NCBI GenBank assembly: GCA_900553785.1
Contig: USES01000012.1
Span: 1-27,462, forward strand
Direction of reading: 5' to 3'
Source: an uncultured Clostridium sp.
Lineage (GTDB): Bacteria > Bacillota > Clostridia > TANB77 > CAG-465
DNA length: 27,462 nt
The notes under the pieces were generated by a model that did no database searches, was not told the origin of the DNA, and worked only from the letters and a program-made list of their open reading frames with translations. Shown piece by piece: positions 15,450 through 23,645 of the stretch. How positions within the stretch are numbered: position 1 is the first letter of the stretch; each line of letters begins with the position of its first letter. The position numbers and the translations under genes are program-made.

Positions 15450-16535
15450 CTAATTTACATTAACTTTTTCCACAGAACTAACATTTCCTGCTTTATCTAC
15501 AATTACATACTGTACATAAGTAACGGATTTATCCACCTTTATGCTGTATGGTTGTCCTGCCATTCCACTACTAATTATACTGCTTGCACTGTAAGTATTA
15601 GAACTTGTTACATAAAAACTAGAATCTATTCCACTTCCGCCGCCATCAGAAGCATCTGTAAAACTAATTAACGTATAATCCGAATACTTTTCTACCACAG
15701 GTGTTCCAACACTTGGTTTAGTTATATCCAAATTACTTATGTCAATATTTGTTTTGGCTATTATTTTATCAGAAGTATCTTCTTTTGTAAAAATAATACC
15801 ATTTCCATTTGCTAAAGCTTCACTTAAGGCACTATTATTTTGTGCAAAACTAGCGTTCAACTTAACAGTATATGGCAAACTAGATGTAATTTGAGTTTTA
15901 ACACTTCCAATAGAATAATATAATTTTTCATTACTATTTACAGTTGTATTAACTGTTAAACTCAATTCATTTGTCCAGTAAATCTTGTCCCTAGTCACTG
16001 TTATTCCTTCTGCACTCTTAACAGAATTTACATCTGTATCATCAGGTAAATTCAAATCTATTCTATTTATACTTGACATTTTATTTGTCACAGAAAAATA
16101 AACAGTATCTCCAATTTTAATTCCTCGTGGATAGTATATGTATCTACCATCGGCACTTAAAACGTAAAAATCATACTCATTTTGTCCAGTTCCATATATT
16201 CCGCCAGATTTAGAAATCTCATCTAAATCCACCTTATAATATGTAGACGAATTATCATTATTTAACGTAATCTCATTTTGAAGTTCAGCACTGTCCCTAG
16301 AAATACTTAGCAAATCTGCTTGCGTATAACTTTTATCACTTAACACTGGGTATTTACCATTTTTCAAATAATATGCTTGCGACTCTCCTCTTATTTCTCT
16401 TAACTCTTCCGCAAAAGCCGTTATCTTTGCTGACTTAGTTGAATCATTTATACTTATAGTAATAACAAAAGCTAATATGCTCATTACAATTAATGTAACT
16501 GTCAACACAATTAAACTTATACCTTTTTTCTTCAC
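15450..16535 (-). CDS. Large minor pilin with adhesin-like tail
   Basis: 361 residues from the GTG at 16535, chosen because AAAGGTG lies 6 bases upstream and it gives the standard leader MKKKG; a GTG three codons earlier falls in that site. The helix ISLIVLTVTLIVMSILAF leads to a pilin-type head (about 30-140) with YYLKNGKYPV and DFYVLSADGRYIYYPRG. The remaining 220 residues are beta-rich with two probable Ig-like modules, the last ending YVQYVIVDKAGNVSSVEKV, a pattern common in surface Ig-like repeats. Three times the size of the major pilin, it is a good candidate for a tip adhesin; that is inference. Confidence 0.8.
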   Translation of the reverse strand: MKKKGISLIVLTVTLIVMSILAFVITISINDSTKSAKITAFAEELREIRGESQAYYLKNGKYPVLSDKSYTQADLLSISRDSAELQNEITLNNDNSSTYYKVDLDEISKSGGIYGTGQNEYDFYVLSADGRYIYYPRGIKIGDTVYFSVTNKMSSINRIDLNLPDDTDVNSVKSAEGITVTRDKIYWTNELSLTVNTTVNSNEKLYYSIGSVKTQITSSLPYTVKLNASFAQNNSALSEALANGNGIIFTKEDTSDKIIAKTNIDISNLDITKPSVGTPVVEKYSDYTLISFTDASDGGGSGIDSSFYVTSSNTYSASSIISSGMAGQPYSIKVDKSVTYVQYVIVDKAGNVSSVEKVNVN

Positions 16536-16552
16536 GCTTCTCACCTTTTGTT

Positions 16553-16581
16553 ATTGTATATCAAAAAAATAAAATTATCAA
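16553..16581 (-). promoter_or_regulatory. Candidate sigma-A promoter before the minor pilin genes
   Basis: On the minus strand TTGATA (16581-16576), a 17-base spacer and TACAAT (16558-16553) match the sigma-A consensus well. The start point would lie only about 11 bases before the GTG start, so the leader would be very short. AT-rich DNA produces such matches by chance. Confidence 0.35.
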
Positions 16582-16640
16582 TGCTTAATAAAAAAACAGT
16601 AGACAAACCTATATAATTTGTACAAACGAAATCTTACTTT

Positions 16641-17558
16641 CTACCTTTTTATTAAAATAAATATAACATATATAACTAATAATATTACAAAAGATATAAA
16701 AAAGTTTTTCTTTTTATTCATTATCATCCCACCCATTATTCTTTTTATATAATAATATGCAGTTAAAACAATATATACGACTGTATACACAGGGAACAAA
16801 TAAGATGCTATAAATCTGTATTTTCCCATCGGGCTATAGACTTTTCCTAGGATATTAGCATAACATACATATATTAAAGCACAAGCTATCACATTATAGA
16901 TACTTGCATCAAACACTATTACTGCATTCAAATTATACAAGACATTTGCTGTCACAATTGCACCTGCAAGTATCATAAAAAAGAAACTTAAAATATTACT
17001 AAATCTCAATTTGTTTCTTTTCAACAAATATTCTTTAAGTTTTATTTCATTTAAACGCTCTTTTAAATTTGGACTTATTTCAAAGATTTGTACATCTAAA
17101 TTTCTAACAAGTCTTTCGCTCTTTTTTAAACACACATAATAATATGTAGAAATATCTTCTTTTCTCAACATTTGAATATAATTTACGCAAGCCACTATTA
17201 ACTTATCAAATACATTTTTAAATTTGTTTTTACTATTATCACAATAGAATTCCACATTAAATCCGCAGCTTTTTTCATTGTTCAAAATAAAATTGTATAT
17301 TATTGTGTTTTCATCTTCTGATTTCAATCGTCCTCGTTTTGTAAGCATTACATATTCGCAATCTAAATCACGTATGTTAGTTGCAATCTCTGATATAGTT
17401 TTATTATTGGTATTTATATATACAATATTATTTTTTATATAATTCATCAATTCTAATTCTTCTGAGTTTAACTTTTTTTCTTCATACTTAACTACTTGAT
17501 TCTTTTTAAGCAAAAAAAAGACCACTATGACAAGCATGAATATTGCTAAATAATTCAT
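16641..17558 (-). CDS. Membrane protein of unknown function
   Basis: 305 codons; AGGTG 6 bases before the ATG. One N-terminal transmembrane helix (about 3-18) is followed by a lysine- and glutamate-rich cytoplasmic region of about 165 residues, then four hydrophobic helices (about 188-210, 217-240, 245-268, 285-303). I do not recognise the family. It is encoded on the same strand as the minor pilins, about 100 bases upstream of them, so a link to the pilus is possible but unproven. Confidence 0.7.
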   Translation of the reverse strand: MNYLAIFMLVIVVFFLLKKNQVVKYEEKKLNSEELELMNYIKNNIVYINTNNKTISEIATNIRDLDCEYVMLTKRGRLKSEDENTIIYNFILNNEKSCGFNVEFYCDNSKNKFKNVFDKLIVACVNYIQMLRKEDISTYYYVCLKKSERLVRNLDVQIFEISPNLKERLNEIKLKEYLLKRNKLRFSNILSFFFMILAGAIVTANVLYNLNAVIVFDASIYNVIACALIYVCYANILGKVYSPMGKYRFIASYLFPVYTVVYIVLTAYYYIKRIMGGMIMNKKKNFFISFVILLVIYVIFILIKR

Positions 17559-17641
17559 AAAATCACCTGTCGTGGTCTATATTATCATAAATAAAATTTA
17601 AATAAAATTTATCTTCCTATCGTTTTCATTTTTCGACATTT

Positions 17642-18424
17642 TTAGAACAGTCCTGAAATCCATGGTTCAACTAAAGATATATGGTAAACCGTAAGAACTA
17701 TAAGAATCCCTAGAAGTGCACTAAAAATTAAATGTAAGTATGAAACATTATCTTTTTCTTTTTTTAATGATGAAATAATAAGTGCCAAAACCATGGCTAT
17801 TCCACCAACTAAAAAACTCCTAGTTATAATATATAAATATATAGCAAGTGCGAAACTTACCGTAACTCTCGTACTAGGAAAAGCCTCTACATAGTTTTCC
17901 CTCTTTTTACATACAATTCCTTTTATAACTACTGTAAGTAATACTACAACAAACAAAACTGTTACTAAAAGATGTGCTCTTGAACTTAGTATACTAGTTA
18001 GCATTGTCGTTGACGCCTTAGATAACTTGTCCACAAATAAAAAGTACGCAACGATTACAGATATTCCTCCTGAAATAAACACTCCACCTGCTGCTATGTC
18101 CTTGGCAGCTTTAGCATTCTCATTATACTCTTGTGTAATAAGATCTACTATATATTCAACTGTTGTGTTAATCATTTCAGAAAATATAACAAAACCTATT
18201 GTTAAAATTAAGCATACCATTTCAGTCTTTGAAAAATCAAAAAACAAACTGCACAAAAGAACTAGAGTTCCAATTATATAGTCTATTCTTAGATTTCTTT
18301 CTGTTTTAAAGGCATGGATTATACCATTTAATGCATAACGCATAGCACCAACAAGACTTTTATTCTTGTTGGTATTTTTATCTAATTCAAGTTCTTTATT
18401 TTTTTCTTTTTTTGTTTTACCCAA
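17642..18424 (-). CDS. dgkA: Undecaprenol/diacylglycerol kinase with a degenerate PAP2-like tail
   Basis: 260 codons. Residues 25-132 form a DgkA domain of normal length: ALNGIIHAFKTERNLRID, the catalytic FSEMINTTVE around E83, and ENAKAAKDIAAGGVF. In Gram-positive bacteria this enzyme phosphorylates undecaprenol. Residues 145-255 add several hydrophobic helices with the layout of a PAP2 phosphatase, but the PSGH motif reads PSTR (183-186) and the last motif keeps H231 while losing the aspartate four residues on (serine). The tail is therefore probably not catalytic. The gene begins one base after the ybeY stop. The intact kinase domain is certain; the origin of the tail is inferred. Confidence 0.88.
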   Translation of the reverse strand: MGKTKKEKNKELELDKNTNKNKSLVGAMRYALNGIIHAFKTERNLRIDYIIGTLVLLCSLFFDFSKTEMVCLILTIGFVIFSEMINTTVEYIVDLITQEYNENAKAAKDIAAGGVFISGGISVIVAYFLFVDKLSKASTTMLTSILSSRAHLLVTVLFVVVLLTVVIKGIVCKKRENYVEAFPSTRVTVSFALAIYLYIITRSFLVGGIAMVLALIISSLKKEKDNVSYLHLIFSALLGILIVLTVYHISLVEPWISGLF

Positions 18425-18425
18425 A

Positions 18426-18920
18426 TTAATTGCACCCTTCCAATATTTTTTCTTCCAATGCCCTCATTTGTTTCTTTTCTTCTTCTATCTCATGGTCATA
18501 GCCAAGTAAATGACAAATACCATGTACTATCATATAAAGCATTTCTCTATTAAAGCCTGTCCCATATTCTACGCTATGTGCTTCTATAACATCCATACAT
18601 AAAACAATGTCTCCCAAAGACATTTCTTCATCAGTTTTTTCCTTTTTTATCTTTTCTAGTTCTTCTCTTGAAAAAATAGGGAAAGATAAAACATCTGTAG
18701 GTCTATCTACATTTCTAAATTCGCTATTAATTTTTTGTATTTCGCCCTCTGTAACAACTCCTACACCAACATAAACATTTGGTAAATTAAAGCCTTCTAG
18801 TTCGAAGGCCCTTCTTATCAAACTATCTATTTTATCCTTATACTTGGAAATGAAATCATTGTATTTTTTTAAAGCTTCTTCTTTTTCATAATTTGTGTAA
18901 TAATCCACACTTATCCCCAT
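18426..18920 (-). CDS. ybeY: Endoribonuclease YbeY (16S rRNA maturation)
   Basis: 164 codons. It has NSEFRNVDRPTDVLSFP (65-81), GDIVLC (103-108) and the zinc-binding HGICHLLGYDH (133-143) with all three histidines. YbeY acts in 16S rRNA 3'-end maturation and ribosome quality control. It lies between yqfD and dgkA, as in many Firmicutes, with gaps of only 1-4 bases, indicating a single transcript. Confidence 0.96.
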   Translation of the reverse strand: MGISVDYYTNYEKEEALKKYNDFISKYKDKIDSLIRRAFELEGFNLPNVYVGVGVVTEGEIQKINSEFRNVDRPTDVLSFPIFSREELEKIKKEKTDEEMSLGDIVLCMDVIEAHSVEYGTGFNREMLYMIVHGICHLLGYDHEIEEEKKQMRALEEKILEGCN

Positions 18921-18923
18921 ATG

Positions 18924-20096
18924 TCATTCTCCTAACTCAACAAATTCTCCAATTTCTTCATCTATAACATAAATCGTGTTATAAATTATCCCATCTTCAT
19001 TATCCTTAACTTCAACTGTATGACTTACATATTTTTTGTCTTCTTTTTCAAGTGAATCCAAAAACTCAGCTGAATCTTCTTCTCCTTGCTTTAGTAAATC
19101 TTCTCTTGTATTATTAACTTCATTTTCTACATACTCTGTATATTTTTCTAATACAAACTTCAATTCTAAACCAAAAATATTTAAAACTTTTTCCTCACTA
19201 CTTATATCATATTTATACCCTTTTGGCAAATATTTTACAACAAATTTTTTATTATTTATTCCAAGTCCTACACCTATTCTAGTTTTACCAGTGTAATTTT
19301 TTAGTACCTCATTAAATTTATACTCTTTTAAAAATTTATATTCAACTTTTCCTCTTAAGTTACCAGTTGCGTGAACCAGTTTTACTGCCTCACCATTTAT
19401 ATACATTTTTCCTTCAATCGCAACACTACCTTTTGGTATAAAACTATCCAATTTATACATTGCTGTTCCATTTTGCGCAACTATTTTAGTTATTATAGCA
19501 TCTTTAACTGCAATTATGTTTCCCACTTTTTCATTTTCTTCCTTAGTATCAGATATAACTTTTTCAACTATTTGCACATCTAATGTAGTTCCGTTTATCT
19601 TAACTCCAGCCCAAGCAACTTCATAAAACTCAGACCTTATAAAGTCACTTATTTTACTTTCTGAAACTAAAAATTTGCTTGTTCCTTTATATATGTTATT
19701 TTCTTTCAATTTATTTATTATATCTTGACTTGAAATATTATTATTACCATATATGTTGATATTCCACAAAAATGTAGAGTATACATATATTCCAATTAAA
19801 AGCACTACCAAAAAAATAAGAGCTATTTTTCTTTTTTTGTACTTCAAAATTTTATAATATGCTCCTCCTTTTTTAACAACATTAAGCTTGCACTTTGTCC
19901 TGTTAAGAAACGGCTCCATTTTATTAACTTCTTTAGGTGTAGAATAAAAGCTTATTTTTCCAGAATTAACATTTTTTATGTTCCATATATTTACTTTATT
20001 TATTATGCATAAGTTAATAAATCTTTCTACAAAATATCCTTCAACTTCAACTTTTAGCGTGGTCTTTATACAATTTGCAATATTACTTATTTTCAT
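18924..20096 (-). CDS. yqfD: Sporulation protein YqfD
   Basis: 390 residues from the ATG at 20096, which has GGAGGA 4 bases upstream; a GTG four codons earlier lies within that site. An N-terminal domain of about 90 residues is followed by one transmembrane helix (about 90-110, IALIFLVVLLIGIYVYSTFLW) and then the large extracytoplasmic region with a POTRA-like start (NINIYGNNNISSQDI) and a GTTLDVQIVEKV block. YqfD is made in the mother cell in B. subtilis and is needed for efficient sporulation. It follows yqfC closely. Confidence 0.93.
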   Translation of the reverse strand: MKISNIANCIKTTLKVEVEGYFVERFINLCIINKVNIWNIKNVNSGKISFYSTPKEVNKMEPFLNRTKCKLNVVKKGGAYYKILKYKKRKIALIFLVVLLIGIYVYSTFLWNINIYGNNNISSQDIINKLKENNIYKGTSKFLVSESKISDFIRSEFYEVAWAGVKINGTTLDVQIVEKVISDTKEENEKVGNIIAVKDAIITKIVAQNGTAMYKLDSFIPKGSVAIEGKMYINGEAVKLVHATGNLRGKVEYKFLKEYKFNEVLKNYTGKTRIGVGLGINNKKFVVKYLPKGYKYDISSEEKVLNIFGLELKFVLEKYTEYVENEVNNTREDLLKQGEEDSAEFLDSLEKEDKKYVSHTVEVKDNEDGIIYNTIYVIDEEIGEFVELGE

Positions 20097-20111
20097 TGTC
20101 TCCTCCACTTA

Positions 20112-20438
20112 TCAATTAAAACTAATTGTAATAATGTCTCCCTCTATTACAAGCTCGCTGTCTTCCATACCGCGTATTTCCATATTCTTTCCATCAATCA
20201 TTATTGTGTGATTACTTGTTTTTATTTTAATAAAATGACTATAATAATCCTCTATCTTATTTTTACCTTCTAAAAATATCATTTTATTTTCAACTACAGA
20301 TAGTCTAGTACTATTTCCCACTAGTTCTTGTGGTATCTCTAAAAACCTAGTTATTTTTTCTTTATACTTATCTTTAATCTTCTCTACTTTTTTTATTTTC
20401 TTAATATTTATTAAACTCTTGTGTTTTTTTAATTTCAT
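20112..20438 (-). CDS. yqfC: Sporulation protein YqfC (YabP-like)
   Basis: 108 residues from the ATG at 20438, with GAGGAGG 5 bases upstream; the longer in-frame ATG at 20477 lacks a site. A basic N-terminus leads to a YabP-like beta domain: NSTRLSVVENKMIFLEG, HTIMIDGKNMEIRGM and ELVIEGDIITISF. It is homologous in fold to YabP encoded at 25466. Partner of YqfD, 15 bases upstream of it. A probable sigma-E promoter precedes it. Confidence 0.92.
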   Translation of the reverse strand: MKLKKHKSLINIKKIKKVEKIKDKYKEKITRFLEIPQELVGNSTRLSVVENKMIFLEGKNKIEDYYSHFIKIKTSNHTIMIDGKNMEIRGMEDSELVIEGDIITISFN

Positions 20439-20477
20439 TTGATCCTCCTCGCTAATAATTCTATTCAAACCATACAT

Positions 20478-20505
20478 TTTTTATGCGAATAAAAAATATT
20501 TATGT
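20478..20505 (-). promoter_or_regulatory. Candidate sigma-E promoter for yqfC
   Basis: On the minus strand ACATAA (20505-20500), a 14-base spacer, and CATAAAAA (20485-20478) fit the sigma-E pattern. The start point near 20471 gives a leader of about 33 bases. B. subtilis yqfCD is a sigma-E operon, which supports the reading. Confidence 0.5.
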
Positions 20506-20513
20506 AACTAAAA

Positions 20514-20542
20514 GTTTCACAAATCACATGTATAATTTTACA
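20514..20542 (+). promoter_or_regulatory. Weak candidate LytTR-type repeat before agrA
   Basis: GTTTCACA at 20514 and ATTTTACA at 20535 share 6 of 8 positions and start 21 bases apart, the helical spacing of LytTR regulator sites. A TATAAT lies between and overlaps them at 20531-20536. Compare the better repeat at 23646. Confidence 0.25.
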
Positions 20543-20625
20543 CGCTAACAGATTGCAAAATTAAACTTGAAATAGGAGGCTTTTGATTATAACATATAAT
20601 TGTTGTTGAAACGGAGATTAGTAAT

Positions 20626-21300
20626 ATGTTAAGAATTGGTCTATGTGATGACGATTTAAATAGTTTAAAATATACTTCAAAAATTATTGAGGCTCAAATA
20701 ATCAATACAAATTTTGAGGCTGAAATTGTTTTGGTAACAAGCGACCAAGAGTTAATTAAAGAAAAAATTATGAATCATGAAATAGATATATTGTTTCTAG
20801 ATATTGAATTTAAATCTAAGGGCAAAAACGGGATTGTTTTTGCTAATGAGTTACGAGTTCTAAATAAAGATTTTTCTCTAATATTTATAACTGCATTCTT
20901 TGAATATTCTCTGCTGGCATATCAATGCAAAACATTTGGATACGTACTAAAACCTATAACCATCCAATCAACTGCTCCTATTATGCTTAGACTGAAATCC
21001 GAGTTTTCCCACGAGTCAAATAATTTTATTCATTTGAATAAATCTGAATCAATACGTGCTAAGGATATTCTTTTCATAGAAAGGAATAAATCCAAAACAA
21101 AAGTATACACAGCTTGTGATACATTTGAAACAAATTATTCTTTGAACAATATGCAAGAAATATTGCCGAAAGACTTTATAAGAGTTCATCGCTCATATAT
21201 TGTTAACCAGAACAATATTCAAAGTATCAATAAAAATGAAAAGATAATTTTGTTTGGTAATAAACTTAGCTGTCCACTTGGGCAGTTAAAATCATATTAA
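20626..21300 (+). CDS. agrA: LytTR response regulator, AgrA-like
   Basis: 224 codons. The receiver domain (1-120) has the acidic cluster DDD at 8-10, phospho-acceptor D59 in ILFLDIEF, T89 in FITA, and K109-P110. The LytTR DNA-binding domain (128-224) has a KDILFIERNKSKTKVYT strand pair and FIRVHRSYIVNQNNI, the family signature. GGAG lies 9 bases before the ATG. The gene is followed 17 bases later by the sensor kinase, with the agrB-agrD pair convergent beyond it, so it is the response regulator of this agr-type circuit. Confidence 0.93.
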   Translation: MLRIGLCDDDLNSLKYTSKIIEAQIINTNFEAEIVLVTSDQELIKEKIMNHEIDILFLDIEFKSKGKNGIVFANELRVLNKDFSLIFITAFFEYSLLAYQCKTFGYVLKPITIQSTAPIMLRLKSEFSHESNNFIHLNKSESIRAKDILFIERNKSKTKVYTACDTFETNYSLNNMQEILPKDFIRVHRSYIVNQNNIQSINKNEKIILFGNKLSCPLGQLKSY

Positions 21301-21317
21301 GGGGGAAAATTCAAAAA

Positions 21318-22646
21318 ATGAACATACTTTACACAATTTTAAATTATATATCGATTTATACAGAATCTATTACAATAGCGTATATGTTATACGTAATATC
21401 TTGTATTGTAACAAGAACATTTCAGCCAAACAAAATATGTAAAGAACTTTTGCTAAGTCTTGTGATTTTTGCTGTACATTCAATAACTAATCTTTTTATT
21501 GAAATAACTTGGTTACGTTCACTTGTAGCAATTATAATATTTTCCATTGGAACCAAATACATATATAAAATCAAATTTATACAAGCCTCTCTTTCTACCG
21601 TAATAGTTATGATCATTTTTGCTTTATTTGAACTTCTTATAATCATAGCTATAAAAACTTTAGGATTTGAGCCTCAAACAGTTAAATCAAGTGCTATTTA
21701 TAATATGCTAATTGTTTTGTTGATGTCTATGATATGTTTTATATTTACATATTTCGTATTTAAAGCATATACAAAAATAGTGTTTAAACTGACTAATACA
21801 AATAATCTAGGAAGATATATGGTACCTCAATGTATTGCTATAATTATTTGTCTAATTCCTTCAATGGCACTCTTAATAAAATCTGACTTTGATTGTTCAA
21901 ATACAATAATACTAGTTAATATTTTACAGCTATGTGTAATTTCTGTAGTAAGTATATATAATATCAAAAGTACCATAAAACAAAAAGAAACTGAATTAAA
22001 GCTAGAAAACACAATTATTCATAATCAAACTCTTACGAAAGTAAACGAAGGCGTTAGAGGTTTTAAACATGACATGGGTAATATTGTACAAGCTATTCTT
22101 GGATACATTGCACTAAACGATACTGAAGGAGCAAAGGAATTTTGTCAAAATCTAGTTATTGGTTTTAATGATATAAATGTATTATCCATACTGTCACCTA
22201 AAGTACTAAATGATCCTGCAATATATGGAGTTGTTGTAAATAAAATCCTGGTAGCAAGAGAAAATAACATGAAACTAACATTAGATATTTCGGCTGATGT
22301 TGCAAATATAAACTTTCCAAGTTTCGAACTTTCAAGAGTTTTAGGTATACTAATAGACAATGCTATAGAAGCTGGTACAGAAACGGAGGCTAAAGAATTG
22401 ATATTAACAATTCATACATCACCAGACAACCTATATGATGAAATTATAATTTCTAACTCTATTAAAAATACAGACATACCCTTAGATAAGATTTTCACGA
22501 AAAACTACTCTTCAAAAGAAAATCCATCAGGTTTTGGATTATATGAAGTAAGAAAAATATTTGATAAATATAACCAAGGAATTATTACAACATCAATTGA
22601 TCAAAACAAATTATTGTTTACTCAAAAAATTAAAATTTTCAAATAA
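21318..22646 (+). CDS. agrC: AgrC-like peptide-sensing histidine kinase
   Basis: 442 codons. Six or so transmembrane helices lie in residues 10-215. A coiled linker (218-245) leads to the phospho-acceptor H251 in FKHDMGNIVQ, then a GHKL ATP-binding domain with N-box LGILIDNAIEAG (N348) and G-box SGFGLYEVR (404-412). This is the HPK10 class that pairs with LytTR regulators and senses cyclic autoinducing peptides. GGGGG lies 10 bases before the ATG. A strong terminator follows. Confidence 0.93.
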   Translation: MNILYTILNYISIYTESITIAYMLYVISCIVTRTFQPNKICKELLLSLVIFAVHSITNLFIEITWLRSLVAIIIFSIGTKYIYKIKFIQASLSTVIVMIIFALFELLIIIAIKTLGFEPQTVKSSAIYNMLIVLLMSMICFIFTYFVFKAYTKIVFKLTNTNNLGRYMVPQCIAIIICLIPSMALLIKSDFDCSNTIILVNILQLCVISVVSIYNIKSTIKQKETELKLENTIIHNQTLTKVNEGVRGFKHDMGNIVQAILGYIALNDTEGAKEFCQNLVIGFNDINVLSILSPKVLNDPAIYGVVVNKILVARENNMKLTLDISADVANINFPSFELSRVLGILIDNAIEAGTETEAKELILTIHTSPDNLYDEIIISNSIKNTDIPLDKIFTKNYSSKENPSGFGLYEVRKIFDKYNQGIITTSIDQNKLLFTQKIKIFK

Positions 22647-22651
22647 ATATC

Positions 22652-22679
22652 AGCCTCACATTACTTGTGAGGCTTTTTT
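22652..22679 (+). terminator. Rho-independent terminator after agrA-agrC
   Basis: AGCCTCACA (22652-22660) pairs perfectly with TGTGAGGCT (22666-22674) around a 5-base loop, and TTTTTT follows. On the minus strand the hairpin lacks a good T run, so it serves agrAC mainly. Confidence 0.92.
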
Positions 22680-22733
22680 GTCGGCTAATGTTTTACATCA
22701 TTTATGCTACATTTATTACTTCATCAATACTAT

Positions 22734-22844
22734 TTATTTTATTAAACTTTTTGGGGCTTTTGGTGCGTGGAAATACCAAAAAACACTAGTTGTAGTTGTA
22801 GATTTAGCATAAGCTTCTACTAATTTTGCTATTAGCTTTTTCAT
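22734..22844 (-). CDS. agrD: AgrD-type autoinducing peptide precursor without cysteine
   Basis: 36 residues; AAGGAGG lies 8 bases before the ATG at 22844. The layout is that of AgrD: an amphipathic N-terminal helix MKKLIAKLVEAYAKS, a central TTTTSVFWYF region, and a C-terminal recognition tail HAPKAPKSLIK with the P-x-x-P-K-x-L spacing of S. aureus AgrD. The usual cysteine is absent; serine 20 (or one of the preceding threonines) is the only possible ring nucleophile, which would give a lactone as in Enterococcus GBAP. It follows agrB by 66 bases on the same strand. Confidence 0.88.
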   Translation of the reverse strand: MKKLIAKLVEAYAKSTTTTSVFWYFHAPKAPKSLIK

Positions 22845-22910
22845 AGAATTTTCCTCCTTATTTACTTTAAAATTTAAAATATCTCCATGGCTGATATTTC
22901 AATTTCCGAT

Positions 22911-23528
22911 TTATTCACCATATGGGAAATATGTTTCATACCCATATTGATTCTTGAATAATTTATACATTGTCCTTGTCGTCATTAAATTTATACTAAA
23001 TACTGAAAACAGTATTAGTTTTTGAACTTCTACATCTTTAATACCAAATAACGTAAATATGTATATAACATTTAACGCTACAATAGCTTTTAGCTTAGTG
23101 GATTTTCTTAATTTTTCGTTTATTTTTGGAATTTCAGGAACGTCTGCTGGAGCATATACCCATATACAATATATTGAAAACTCATAATTAAGTACCAAAA
23201 ACAATAGTTGAATATTACTATTAAAATTAAAGTTTTTTGAAATATATATTGTTGCTAAATAAAATATTACGGAACTCACGAAACAACCTAGATTTGTCTT
23301 TGCATGAACACCACCTACGAAGGTTTTATATAGCATTATAACAAGGGTTACTATTAACATTTCTTTTATAATATTTAACACTAACGCTATAAATATTATT
23401 CCTATGGTTTTTGGAATATCTTCTACTATTCTAGTTATTCCAAACAGTAGCACTTCTTTTTTCTCAGGTTCAACAACTTCATTTTTGGTTAAAAAGTAAA
23501 GTATTCCATTGCTTAATTTTTCTACCAT
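22911..23528 (-). CDS. agrB: AgrB-type accessory gene regulator, peptide-processing membrane protease
   Basis: 205 residues from the ATG at 23528, which has GAGGG 6 bases upstream; the ATG ten codons earlier lacks a site. It has multiple transmembrane helices and the catalytic pair H75 and C82 in GGVHAKTNLGC, with the same seven-residue spacing as S. aureus AgrB. AgrB cuts the C-terminal tail of AgrD and forms the ring. It is the first gene of the agrB-agrD unit, convergent to agrA-agrC. Confidence 0.94.
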   Translation of the reverse strand: MVEKLSNGILYFLTKNEVVEPEKKEVLLFGITRIVEDIPKTIGIIFIALVLNIIKEMLIVTLVIMLYKTFVGGVHAKTNLGCFVSSVIFYLATIYISKNFNFNSNIQLLFLVLNYEFSIYCIWVYAPADVPEIPKINEKLRKSTKLKAIVALNVIYIFTLFGIKDVEVQKLILFSVFSINLMTTRTMYKLFKNQYGYETYFPYGE

Positions 23529-23546
23529 ACCTGTCCCTCTGAGATT

Positions 23547-23552
23547 ATTATA
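23547..23552 (-). promoter_or_regulatory. Candidate -10 element for agrB
   Basis: TATAAT on the minus strand, about 19 bases before the start codon of agrB. No good -35 is present at 16-18 bases, as often seen at activator-dependent promoters. The leader would be very short. Confidence 0.3.
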
Positions 23553-23645
23553 TATCATTCAAATAATTATTTGTGATACTTGCCGCTAAACGTCAATTTT
23601 CTTGCACCACTTGCTTATTCCAAACAAATTATTACATCGTATATA

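Noticed and set aside
20575..20607. Eight-codon TTG-started leader peptide before agrA with AGGAGG
   Set aside because: The site is only about 3 bases from the TTG and the peptide ends at once; probably a stray ribosome-site-like sequence.
22561..22812. Plus-strand ORF across the agrC end and agrD
   Set aside because: It overlaps agrC in another frame, crosses the terminator and is antisense to agrD.
23581..23625. GCAAG repeats at 22-base spacing on the agrB side
   Set aside because: Only partly similar (6 of 8 positions), with a third off-register copy; weaker than the ATTTCACA pair.
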